This document shows, one piece after another, positions 46,335 to 56,278 of a DNA stretch of 64,000 nucleotides (position 1 is its first letter; each line of letters opens with the position of its first letter). The translations under genes and the position numbers were made by a program. Below the pieces are notes generated by a model. It saw only the letters and a program-made list of their open reading frames with translations. It was not told the DNA's origin and searched no databases. Source of the DNA: Hibiscus mutabilis (Eukaryota > Streptophyta > Magnoliopsida > Malvales > Malvaceae); the NCBI GenBank assembly GCA_019671005.1, contig CM033721.1, positions 51,502,864-51,566,863 of the forward strand. Direction: 5' to 3'.

Positions 46335-48250
46335 ATCAAATTATTGCTATCAACCAGGTAAGCTATAAACCCCAAACAATCATTGAATCCATGGATAAAA
46401 CAAGTCTAATCTTAAGCTAGGGTTTCGACTATCCATGGAGATTCATAGCTAATGGCAATATTCAAGTTTAGATATTGATTTTGATATCACATTATCGATT
46501 CTAACTGATTCTTATTGTTTAACCTAGTTCATGAATTGGATAGAGATCATCCACTATCACCGAAAAAAACTAAGAACTTGTCATTTGAGAGCCGTAGGAG
46601 CATCGAATTATCAAGGTGAGTATAGCCAGAGTCTCAGGATTAGACTAGGTGCCTTTCCCGATTTCATTATCATTGATTATAGCATGGCTACCATTATTGT
46701 CAAGAAATATTGCATTGAACCACTTAGTGGACTCCATTGGTAAGTTAAGGTAAGTTATTGCATTGAATACCATCATTGATATTGCTATAGTCATTGCTAT
46801 TGATCATCGTCATCGATTTCGCCATTGTTATTGCCATTGAAATATGGAAGCATGGAACATTGGACATAGAGCATAGTTATTGCTATTGTTAGCGTCATTT
46901 TCATTATAATTGAATATTAATATCGATATATTTGTTGTCATTGAAACATTGAATATGAAGCATCGATCATTGTCATTGAGATTATTGAACATTGTCACTA
47001 TCATTAATATTGCCAATGAACATTGGCATCGGAACATTGCTTATTGATAAGAACATTGAATATTGTTATTGTTATTGAACATGGATTATTGATATTGTCA
47101 TCGGACCTTAGATTCAAAAGGGCTTTAGATACAATTGGCATGCCATAGAGTTCATGAGCTCAGTGTATAGGTGGACTACGGTCCTTGCGCTACGGCCTTT
47201 ATGGTGGTAAGGCGGAGGGATATTGTGATATTGGTCATTGGCGATGCGAAGGGAGTAGACCATTCATTGTCTTGACGAGGCCTAGCAATTTGCGTATCCA
47301 CTATCCTAAATCGATCCAAGGGTTAATATTGAAATATGGACTTATCGCTATGGAACATGATCATCTCATTGCTACTATTGATTCATTGCATTGTTATTGC
47401 CAAGATATGATTTGGAATGCATTTCATTGATAATGTGTTTGGTTTTAACTACCTCACTAGGCAAAGTATGCCTAATGCATTTCATTTCATACATTTCAGG
47501 TTAAGAGGTTTTTAGTTGAAGATCAGTGAAGTTGAAGATTTTGGCAAGTCACAAGCAAGGCTAAGTAATGTACCATGTCTTTATGAACTCCTACGATGGT
47601 GGCAAAGTAGCTAGACTAGTCATATGTGGTCTTTTTGGCGTGTATAAGTTATGCTTGCCTTGTAATAGTGTCTAAGGCTCTAAATGGCTTTTTAGTTGGC
47701 TTAAAAATGACTAAAATGACATATTGGGTAAAAAAGGTGAAAACCTAGTAAACGGATTCAAATGGCCCTAAAATTTGACATGCTAGTAGACTATTGTGAT
47801 TGAATACTGCTAGTAAAATTTCATTGTATTTGGACATCATTCAACATGTTAAATTGGCTAAAAACCAGATAAAATCTGTCATTACAGTGTAGGGCGTACT
47901 GATATAGGCTCACATGTTTTGTTAGGACTTTGCATATTTGGTCAGTCAAAGCTCATGTCAGCCTAGGCGTATCGAAACGGCCTAACGGTGTTTCAATACG
48001 AAAACTCACAGAAGCATTTAAAATTTTAACTGCATCGATATGGCCTTAGGAGCGTCTCAAAACGGGTCAATGAAGGTCAATGAGTACCGGTACATCTTGA
48101 GCCATACTAAAACGAGTTATTGAGTTGCTAGAAATTGGGTTATCACCCTTGCATGTTGTACCAATACGGTCCTCAACCTTATCGAAATGAGTTTGGGTAG
48201 TGAAGTCTGGATTGTATAATCTAATTGTGTCGTACGAGTACGACCTATAG
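46335..48250 (+). repeat. 5' LTR of element D, first segment (start missing)
   Basis: Collinear with 56390-58230. Upstream of about 46450 it also resembles the middle of the solo LTR (AGCTATCAxxxGGTAAG, AATAGCTAATGGC), a part deleted from D's 3' LTR. It breaks off at ...CCTATAG where the solo LTR starts. Confidence 0.85.
46745..47115 (+). repeat. CATTG/ATTG-rich low-complexity tract (D 5' LTR)
   Basis: Dense irregular array of CATTG, TATTG and GTTATTG words. The same tract occurs at 56725-57095 and 49395-49650, so it is a fixed part of these LTRs. Confidence 0.8.
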
Positions 48251-48424
48251 TGTAACACCCCAAAAATTGGCCTAATCAAAATAGGGTTTTGACGATCGGA
48301 AACCCTACACCGTGAAGTTCAAATATTGCATCAACATTGATGATTTATTAATTTTGTTGTTAAACGGCCTTAATTGAGTCCATTCATAGTTAGGAGTTTC
48401 GTTGAAAATTTTGATACTTGGCTA

Positions 48425-48540
48425 GGTGTATCGATACAGTAGGACTTGTATCGGTATGGTCCAACTGTTTCCTAACTAACTTACCGAACTTGAGCCAACC
48501 GTATCGATACAGTTAGAGGTGTATCGGTATGGGTCCTTTT
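48425..48540 (+). repeat. GTATCGATAC palindrome cluster, proximal
   Basis: Four GTATCGRTAY words at about 48431, 48449, 48501 and 48520, each near CAGT/TGG. The exact palindrome GTATCGATAC occurs twice. Confidence 0.75.
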
Positions 48541-49394
48541 TAAAATCTGATTTAGTGACCAAATTAAAGGAATTGGGAGTTTGAGGCTGAGTCATCTCTT
48601 TGGTTGTCATCCCACGTGATGTTAAACATCTTTTAATCCTAAAAGATGACACCTTGATAATTTTCATTCAATTTTGGGGAAATGGAAATTCATAGTTTAA
48701 GCTTTCCTTAGCCTAAAAAAAGCTTCTCATTGGTCCTTGGTGAGGTGGGGACATGATTGGGGATTATAGTTTCTTAAAATGAATAGAGGAAAAGCTCTTT
48801 CTTTGCTTTGCTTTCACAGTAGCCAAATTCCACCCTTTGTCTTGAAAATAAGCATACACCTCAATTGTTGTCTTCTTCACCAAGTTCAAGCACACACCTC
48901 TCCAATTGAACTCCTTAAGCTAAAGCTTCCTTTGTTTCAAAAGCTTTAATCCATAGCTATCATTTGGGTAAGTAAAAACCCTAAATCTATTGATTGATTT
49001 TATTGATTATTGACTACCCAATTTCAAGTCACGATTCTCAAGCTAAGCCCTTGTTTTTCAAGTTTTAACCTGTGAACTTATCGAATAGCTAATGGCTATT
49101 TAAAGCTTAAAATCAATTATCGATGTTGTTATATTGGTTATAACAATTATTTCATGAATTTCCTAGCTCAAGGGTTGGAGGAAGCTAGCCCATCGTCTCC
49201 AATGAAAGCTAGGAATAAGGGGATTACCATTCATGAGCCTTGAAAGCATTGGAATTCAAGGTAAGTGTAGTCGGAGTCTCGAGAGTTGGCTAAGTGCCTA
49301 ACTCGAATTGTTGATTATCGATTATTGCATTGCTAACCATGGTATTGAAGGAATTTTGCATAAAACATTACCGAAAGGCCATAGTGCATTGAAT

Positions 49395-49660
49395 TCATGT
49401 CCGAAGCATTGTTGTTATTGCCATTGAAATCATTGAATCATTGTTACATGGAGCATTGAGTATTGGACATTGAACATTGCATATTGCTATTGAAACATTG
49501 ATATATGCCCATTGCTATTGGATTACCGTATTGAAATATTGTTATTGAATCATTGCTATTGATTTTTTTGTATGAATCATTGCTATTGAACCATTGTTAT
49601 TGAACCATTGTTATTGAAACATTGATATTGGATCATTGATCATCGAACCTTGGATCGAAA
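49395..49660 (+). repeat. ATTG-rich low-complexity tract (solo LTR)
   Basis: Repeated CATTG, TATTG and GAATCATTG words, equivalent to the tracts in D's two LTRs. Confidence 0.8.
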
Positions 49661-50519
49661 GTATTGGATACAATTGGCATGCCATAGAATTCATGAGCTT
49701 ATTGGTACGGGTATAGGCTACAACCTTGATTGTGGTGCGACAGAGGGATGTTGATGTGTATTGGTCATTGGTGCGGCAAAGCAAATATGACTAGACCATT
49801 ATTTATATCGGTGCAGTGGTGGAATTTGTGTATCCATATACCGGGAGATTGATCCAAGGAAACTATTGAGTATTGTTATTGATCATTGGTATGAAATTAT
49901 TGGTATGTTATGATTATTGTTGTTATGATGATTATTGATGTCATGTTATATGTTGAGCTTGATTATTATGCCATGTTGAATCAAACGCCTTCTTTTAGCA
50001 TGGTTAGAATTGTATTGAAGCAGTTGAATTTCATACCATGCTCATTCATTATTTATGGCTACCTCATTTAGACTATGTAAGTCTAATGCATTCATCTTCA
50101 ACATTTTAGGTTAAGAATTATAGCGGATCGAGATTAGAGCTAGTTGGAAGTTCGGCAAGTCACCACAAGCTTAGAGTAATGTGTTTTGTCCTTATGAACT
50201 CCTAGAATGGTGGCAAAGTAGTCAAACTAGTTTATTAAGGTCTTTTGGTTATTTGTATAATGGCTATATTGTGTATAGGACTTAAAATATTGTGTATAGG
50301 ACTTAAAGGCCCTAAATGGTTTGTTAGTTTTGGTTAAAAATGGCCTAATATGCATATTTGGCTTAAAAAGGTGAAAACCTAGTAAATGGATTCATATTGA
50401 CATGAGACTTAACATGCTAGTAGATTAAATGGATATAAACTTGTTGGTAAAATTTCATTGCATTTGGACATCTTTCAATAGGTTAATTTGACTAAAAACC
50501 AGATAAATTCTATCATTAC

Positions 50520-50740
50520 AATACATCTGTATCGATATAGGTCAAGCTGTATCGATACAGCCTTGCATATTTGGACTTTGTAAAATAGAGCGTATCGATA
50601 CATAAAAGGGGTGTATCGATACGAACTTGGGCAGTAAGGTCTGGAAAATAAATTGTATCGATACAGCCTTAGGGTGTATCAAAATGGGTCAACCTTGGTT
50701 AACGCGTATCAGTACAAATCCATCTGTATCGATACAAGGT
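50520..50740 (+). repeat. GTATCGATAC palindrome cluster, distal
   Basis: About eight GTATCGATAC-like words in 220 bp (about 50526, 50545, 50588, 50612, 50655, 50676, 50705, 50725), most exact, as in CTGTATCGATACAG. D's LTRs carry decayed versions (GTACCGATACGG, GTATCGAAACGG) at 47888-48240 and 57887-58225. Confidence 0.85.
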
Positions 50741-51157
50741 TAGTTAATTCTGTTAAAAGGCATTGAACATAGTTTTAAATAGTTTAAAGAATGGTCCTTG
50801 AATATTGTATGGTCTAATTGGATGGGTAAATGTTATCAGAAGGACATGAAAATTTAAGAGTATATTGTTATTGCATTGAATTTCAATGTAGAATTTGAAT
50901 TACAGAAAAGACCCCGAAATTATTATATTTACAATTTATTCCTAAAACTTGTAGAAGTTGAGAATCAGTCATAATCTATTAATTATAGATTTATATTAGA
51001 TAAATTGGGTTAATGTTGATGTTTAGTAAGGTTTAAAAAGCATAGCACGAGCTAAGTGATAAACATTGACTGAAATTGTATCGCACTGATCACCATTTTG
51101 TTCACCGGTAACGTTCTCTAACCCGGTTCTCGACCAAGCTGAGTGGGGGATATTACA

Positions 51158-51559
51158 TACAGTGTTTTGGTACGAGAGTGGTTAAATCCGTTATAAGTCA
51201 TTGATCATAATATTGAAACATTACATATTGGCAAGTCTAACTAGATGGGTAAATGACATCAGATTAACATGAAAATTTGTAGACTTACTATTTACTGATT
51301 GAATTACATAGTCGTGTGGTTAATTTTAGATAAAGACCCCTAATTCCTAAAATTTATAGTTTAGTCCCTAAAAGTTGTAAAAGATTAAAATTGGATCTAA
51401 TATGATTATCTTAGTTTAGTATCGGTCCGTGGCCTCAGTGTGTTGATATAGTATTGAAATATATTGCCTTGCATTAAATTATTGTTGAAAGATATTGCAC
51501 TGTTCACCGTTAACACTTTCTGACCCAATTCTCTACTAGACCGGGAAGGGGATATTACA
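51158..51559 (+). repeat. 5' LTR of element D, last segment
   Basis: Resumes at TACAGTGTTTTGGTAC and matches 58230-58651 to the end. It ends AAGGGGATATTACA. Confidence 0.9.
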
Positions 51560-51563
51560 AATA

Positions 51564-51575
51564 TGGTATCAAAGC
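51564..51575 (+). other. Primer-binding site of element D, initiator-Met tRNA type
   Basis: TGGTATCAAAGC, four bases after the LTR. It has one mismatch to the initiator tRNA-Met complement TGGTATCAGAGC, which chromoviruses usually use. Confidence 0.88.
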
Positions 51576-51695
51576 TAGAGTTTAGTCGATTCTAGTACTA
51601 AACCAAAGCTTACAATATTGTTGTTATGTTACTTTGCCATGTAGGAGCTAAATATTGTGACTTGTCGACTAATCTGATCTTTCTATGTTATAGTT

Positions 51696-52852
51696 ATGTC
51701 AGATACGAATGAAGCTCAAATGAATGAGCCTGCTACCGGCTCCTCGGCCCATGGTGAGAAGATAAGGGGGAGATCCTCCAATTTGGCAGGATCCTCCTGT
51801 GTAAGGCACCAGACCTGAGGTGTTGACTGCTCAGGTCGAGTGTTATAGGAACATGATTGATATGTTTAAGCAGTTTATGGCTGCTATGAGGGTCGAGCAG
51901 ACTACACAGCATAATGCTCCTGCTGTCCAATAAACTCGGGCCCTTATTGGCAAGCTATTGCAGTATCAGGCCTATACTTTTATCGGTCAGGATGATGACA
52001 ATCCTGAGGTCGCCAAGTATTGGCTGGATAACACCCTGAGAATCATGAATAAACAGTTGTAGTGTGTGGATGAACACAAATCAGAGTGCGCCATCGCGTT
52101 GCTTACTAATGGGGCGCTACATTGGTGGGAGACTCCTATTCTTACTGTCTCCGATGACATTGTGACCTGGGAATTCTTTCTTCAAGAATTCTAAAAGAAG
52201 TATATCAACGAGTTCTATCTCGTAGAGAGACACAGTATCTTCCTCCACCTCAAGCAAGGTGGGCGGCCTGTCAAGCAATACATCAACAATTTCTGCAAGT
52301 ATTGCCGATATGGTGCTAAATACATTAAGAATGAGGACGAAAAGTGTCGCATGTTCATTGCTAGACTTAGCGATGAGCTTCGTCCCATGTTTACTTCTTT
52401 GAGCGTCACTGATTTCTAGGACCTGGTAAATCAGGTCGAAGCCACTGAAGCATCGCTGAAGGCCCAAAAGACTGGTGGGTTAGGAAAGTCCGAGAAAAGA
52501 TTCTTATATGATTTTTAACCTCCTAAGTGGATTAAGAGAGGGAAGTATTCTAGCCCTAAGCAGAATGTATTCCCACAGCCTCCCCATTCTAAGAATATTA
52601 AGAGGCCCCAGTCCGTGACTTCATCTTTTGCTAGAACCGTTTCAGTCGAAAGCACTGGAGGCTCAAATCAGAGTATACAACATCTAGTTTGTAACTACTG
52701 TCAAAATAGGCATCTAGTAGGCTCGTGTCGTAAGAAGACTGGAGTTTGTTTCTTTTCTAGTGAGCAAGGCCACTTTATCCGTGATTGTCCGCTGAATGCG
52801 TCCAAGTCTACTACTACACCGGCTAATGTTGTAACCCCAACTCAGTCCTTCT
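51696..52852 (+). pseudogene. gag: Gag region of element D
   Basis: The first ATG after the PBS (51696, MSDTNEAQMNEP) is taken as start. A gag domain follows: EVAKYWLDNTLRIM, ALHWWETPI, FYLVERHSIFLHLKQGGRPVKQYI and RMFIARLSDELRPMF (about 52010-52395). Then come two knuckle remnants: CNYCQNRHLVGSC (CX2CX3HX4C, one residue shorter than usual) and CFFSSEQGHFIRDC, where the second Cys is Ser. In-frame stops include those near 51817, 51930, 52060, 52192 and 52419. The frame shifts before 52615. It cannot make a working Gag. Confidence 0.87.
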
Positions 52853-53520
52853 GAGGAAAGGGGTTAAAGCAGGGATCATCAGGAGCTACAGGGAAGCCTA
52901 GTGGCTCTAGTAAAGCACCGAGTAGACATGAATCAAGAGCTCCACTCAGATGTTCTATGCGAGGAGCATGGAAGAGGAGAATAAACCTGATGTCATCGCA
53001 AGTATCATTGAATTGTATTCATATCCTTTGTATGCATTGGTAGATCCTAGTTCTAGTCATTCTTTTATAAGTGTCATGTTAGTCAAGAAACATAGATTGT
53101 CTTCTAAACCTATAGTATTGAGAGTTTCTGTAACCAATTCGTTGGGTGATTGTGTCACCGTAAGCTTTGTGTTTAAAAGCTATCCCTTACTAATTCAAGG
53201 GATTCCTTTTCCAGCCAATTTGTTGGCTCTACTCATCCACAAGTTTGATGTGATACCGGGATTGGATTGGCTTAGTGAACATCAAGCGTGGGTAGATTGT
53301 AGTAAGAGGAAGCTATACCTTCGAGGCCTTGGCAAGGAAAGTATAGTGTTGATGAATTTACGAAATCCTTCCCTACATGCTTTGACATTGGAAGCCAAGG
53401 ATGAACCTCGATTAATGGATGTTGACACCGTATGTGAATTCCCTAATGTACTTCCAAGATTGCCTCCAACCCATGAAGTTAAATTTGGCATCGAAGTGCA
53501 AACTGGTACTGCCCCAGTTT
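52853..53520 (+). pseudogene. Aspartic protease region of element D
   Basis: YALVDPSSSHSFIS (about 53032-53072) stands where the family has L(I/V)DSGATHSFIS. The catalytic Asp remains but Ser-Gly is replaced by Pro-Ser, so the active-site turn is probably dead. VIPGLDWLSEHQAWVDC (about 53250-53300) is the second conserved block. The frame is open from 52950 to a TGA at 53604, running into RT. Confidence 0.85.
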
Positions 53521-54330
53521 CTATTACACCTTACCACATGGCAGCTGTTGAGCTCAATAAGCTAAAGGCTCAAATTCAAGACCTTTTGAATAAAGGTTTC
53601 ATTTGACTGAGTTCCTCTCCTTGGGGAGCACCGGTTCTTTTTGTTAAGATGAATGATGGTTTCATGAGATTGTGTATCAATTATCGATAGTTGAACAAGG
53701 TAACCACCAAGAATAAGTATCCTTTGCCAAGGATAGACGACCTATTCGATCAGCTTAAAGATGCCTCCATGTTTTCCAAGATCGATTTAAGGTCTGGGTA
53801 TTATCAAATGAGAGTCAAAGAATGTGATGTACCCAAGACTGTTTTTCGAACGAGATACGGACACTACGAATTCTTGGTGATGCATTTTGGGCTAACCATG
53901 CACCATCAACCTTTATGGATTTAATGAATCGGGTTTTTAGGCCCTACCTTGATAAATTCGTAGTGGTATTCATTGATGACCTTCTGATTTATTCTAAGAA
54001 TCCTGTCGAGCATCGAGATCACCTTTGAATTGTACTTCATATCCTCCAAGAGAAGTAGTTGTTTACTAAGTTCTCCAAATGTGAGTTTTGGCTCACCAAA
54101 GTTGCTTTCCTTGGGCACATTGTATCAGCTTCGAGCATCCAGGTTGATCCTAAGAAAATCCAAGCCATTGTTGATTGGAAACAACCGAAGAATATTGATG
54201 AAGTGAGAAGTTTTCTTGGTCTCGCTGGCTACTATAGAAGATTCATCAAATGATTCTCTATGATAGCAGCTCCTCTGAATAAGTTGTTGAGAAAGGAAAT
54301 TCTATTCGTTTTGTCTGTGGATCAATAAAG
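53521..54330 (+). pseudogene. Reverse transcriptase of element D
   Basis: PYHMAAVELNKLKAQIQDLLNKGFI, then a TGA (53604) where the family has Arg. SSPWGAPVLFVK, LCINYR with TAG for Gln, and KYPLPRIDDLFDQL, FSKIDLRSGYYQMRV follow. A frameshift at about 53890 leads to LDKFVVVFIDDLLIYSKN, with the catalytic FIDD at 53969-53980. Then comes SKCEFWLTKVAFLGHIVSA and SFLGLAGYYRRFIK. At least five stops and two shifts are present. Confidence 0.9.
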
Positions 54331-54774
54331 AACCTTTGATCAATTGAAGCAAGTGTTAACCCATGCACCGGTCCTAACCCAACCTAAGTCTGAAAGGACT
54401 ATACCGTTTATAGTGATGATTCGCATCTCGGGTTAGGATGTGTGTTGATGCAAGAAGGCAAAGTCATTGCCTATGCTTCAAGGCAACTAAAGCCACATGA
54501 TATGAATTACCCCACTCATGATCTAGAATTGGCTACCGTTGTCTTTGCAATAAAAATCTGGAGACATTGTCTCTACAAAGAGAAATGCTATCTATTTACC
54601 GATCATAAAAGTCTCAAGTATCTATTGACTCAAAAAGAGCTAAATCTTTGGCAAAGAAGATGGTTGGAACTCCTCAAGGACTATGACCTTGTTATTGATT
54701 ACCACCCGGGCAAGACCAATGTTGTAGCTGATGCACTCAGCCGTAAACCTCTGCCTGGTAAGTATCGTTATTGA
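54331..54774 (+). pseudogene. RNase H domain of element D
   Basis: The open frame 54442-54774 reads VIAYASRQLKPHDMNYPTHD, LELATVVFAIKIWRHCLY, YLFTDHKSLKYL and TNVVADALSRKPLPG, giving the Glu and two Asp of the active site. The first Asp block is just upstream in another frame (about 54410-54440). It ends at a TGA at 54772. Confidence 0.88.
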
Positions 54775-55880
54775 TCTTTGAGCTCAATACATTGATTGGT
54801 ACTCATTGTAAGATCATTGTATTATAGCTTCTCGAGCAATCAATGCTCACTTTCGTCTTTGGAAGCATCATTATTTCATAGCTAAACTTCATGTTCGGTC
54901 TACTATTGTTTCGAGAATTAAAGCATTCCAAGAGCAAGACTCGGAACTTCAACCTATTGTCTCTAAGCTTCAAGATAACCCTATCTTCAGGATCAATTCT
55001 AAAGGACTCTTATGCTTCTGTGATCAGGTATGTGTGCCCAATGATGAATCTCTTTATGGTATATCCTTAAGGAAGCTCATTCGAGCTTATTCTCTGTTCA
55101 TCCAAGTTCTGTGAAGATGTACAAGGATCTTCGTGAGCTCTATTGGTGGTCGGGTATAAAGGAGGCCATAATCGACTTTGTGACTAAATGTCTCACATGC
55201 CAACGTGTCAAGGCTGAGCATCATGTCCCTACCGGGTTATTGCAACCTATTGAATTACCGCAATGGAAGTGGGAGAAGATCACAATGGATTTTGTTAGTG
55301 GTCTACCTTTGACTCCTACCTAACATGATGCCATTTGGGTCATTGCAGACCGTTTCACCAAGTCAGCCCATTCTTGCCCGTTCAGATAGATTAGAGTCTT
55401 CCTAAGTTAGCTAACTTGTATATAAAGGAAGTTATTTGACTTCACAGGGTGTCTCAGTCAATCATTTCCGATCGAGATCCATGATTTGCATCTTGATTCT
55501 GGAAGTCGTTGCAATGAGCTCTGGGTACCAGAGTTAATCTTAATACTGCTCTCCACCCTCAGTCTGATGGCTAGTCAGAAAGGGTAATCCAAATCTTGGA
55601 AGACATGCTTCGAGCATGCATCATTGATTTTGGAAGCTCTTGGAAGAAATCCCTACCTCTCATTGAGTTTTCCTACAACAACAGTTATCAAGCTTTCATT
55701 AAGATGGCACCTTACTTCGGGAAACTAAAGAATGGGTTACCATCATCCATGACTGATTAAAAGCTGCCTTTGACCGACAGAAAGCCTATGTTGATCTTAA
55801 GCGAAGGAATATATAGTATGAAGTTGCTGAAAAGTCTTCCTTAAAGTCTCACCGTGGAAGAAAGTTCTAAGATTTGGCAA
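54775..55880 (+). pseudogene. Integrase of element D
   Basis: The zinc finger is partly readable (HPSSVKMYKDLRELYWW ... CLTCQRVKAEH, 55095-55220). The core has the first Asp in ITMDFVSGLP (about 55288), the second in IISDRDP (about 55478) and Glu in SERVIQ (about 55579), so all three acidic residues survive. The frame is cut by stops at 55321, 55489 and about 55573 (TAG in DG*SE, Gln in relatives). It ends towards the GPFEVIEKVG-type C-terminal domain. Confidence 0.87.
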
Positions 55881-56259
55881 AAAGGGGAAGTTGAGTCCCC
55901 GATTTATCGAACCTTTTGAGGTTATTGAGAAAGTTGGCCCTATGGCTTATCGTTTATCATTGCCCTTAGAACTTAGTAAGATCCATGATGTGTTTCGTCT
56001 ATCCATGGTTCGGAAATATCTTTCTGACACTTCGCATACATTGAACCTGAATCTTTGGAAATCCAACCGAATTTGTCTTACGAGGAAGAACGGTTCAAAT
56101 TCTTGCAAAGGAAGTTAAGAGACTTCGCAACAAGTCCATTCCCATAGTTAAAGTGCTCCAGAGGAGCCATTCCATGGAAGAAGCCACATGGGAACTAGAA
56201 GAGGCAATGAGGAAGCAATATCCTCATCTATTCGATCCAGGTAAAATTCAAGGACAAAT
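55881..56259 (+). pseudogene. Integrase C-terminus and chromodomain of element D
   Basis: SPRFIEPFEVIEKVGPMAYRL and HDVFRLSMVRKY form the usual GPF/Y-type module (55891-56020). A shifted frame then gives VKVLQRSHSMEEATWELEEAMRKQYPHLF (56146-56235), the chromodomain core with its aromatic positions. This defines the element as a chromovirus. In this clade the chromodomain targets integration to marked chromatin. Related copies have Trp where this one has Gln in 'VLQRSH'. Confidence 0.88.
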
Positions 56260-56278
56260 TTTTCTTAAGGATGAGAGT
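56260..56278 (+). other. Polypurine tract region of element D
   Basis: AATTTTTCTTAAGGATGAGAGT-like sequence (about 56257-56278) directly precedes the TGTAACATCCC LTR start. It is less purine-pure than the family's usual AAGGGGGGGAGA. Confidence 0.65.

Larger units (their letters stand above)
48251..51157 (+). repeat. Solo LTR of a Tekay-like element inside D's 5' LTR
   Basis: It starts TGTAACACCCCAAAA and ends GGGGGATATTACA (2907 bp). It is flanked by TATAG (48246-48250) and TACAG (51158-51162), a TSD with one change. D's 3' LTR has the unoccupied site CCTATAGTGTTTCGG at about 58227. The sequence has no PBS, PPT or coding interior, so it is a solo LTR, presumably left by LTR-LTR recombination. 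It is related to D's LTR in layout but diverged, and it retains ~600 bp that D's 3' LTR has lost. Confidence 0.9.

Noticed and set aside
48251..51559. 48251-51559 as the 5' LTR of element D
   Set aside because: It starts and ends like one, but sequence up to 48250 and from 51163 aligns continuously with D's 3' LTR, and 48251-51157 has its own TSD. It is a separate solo LTR.
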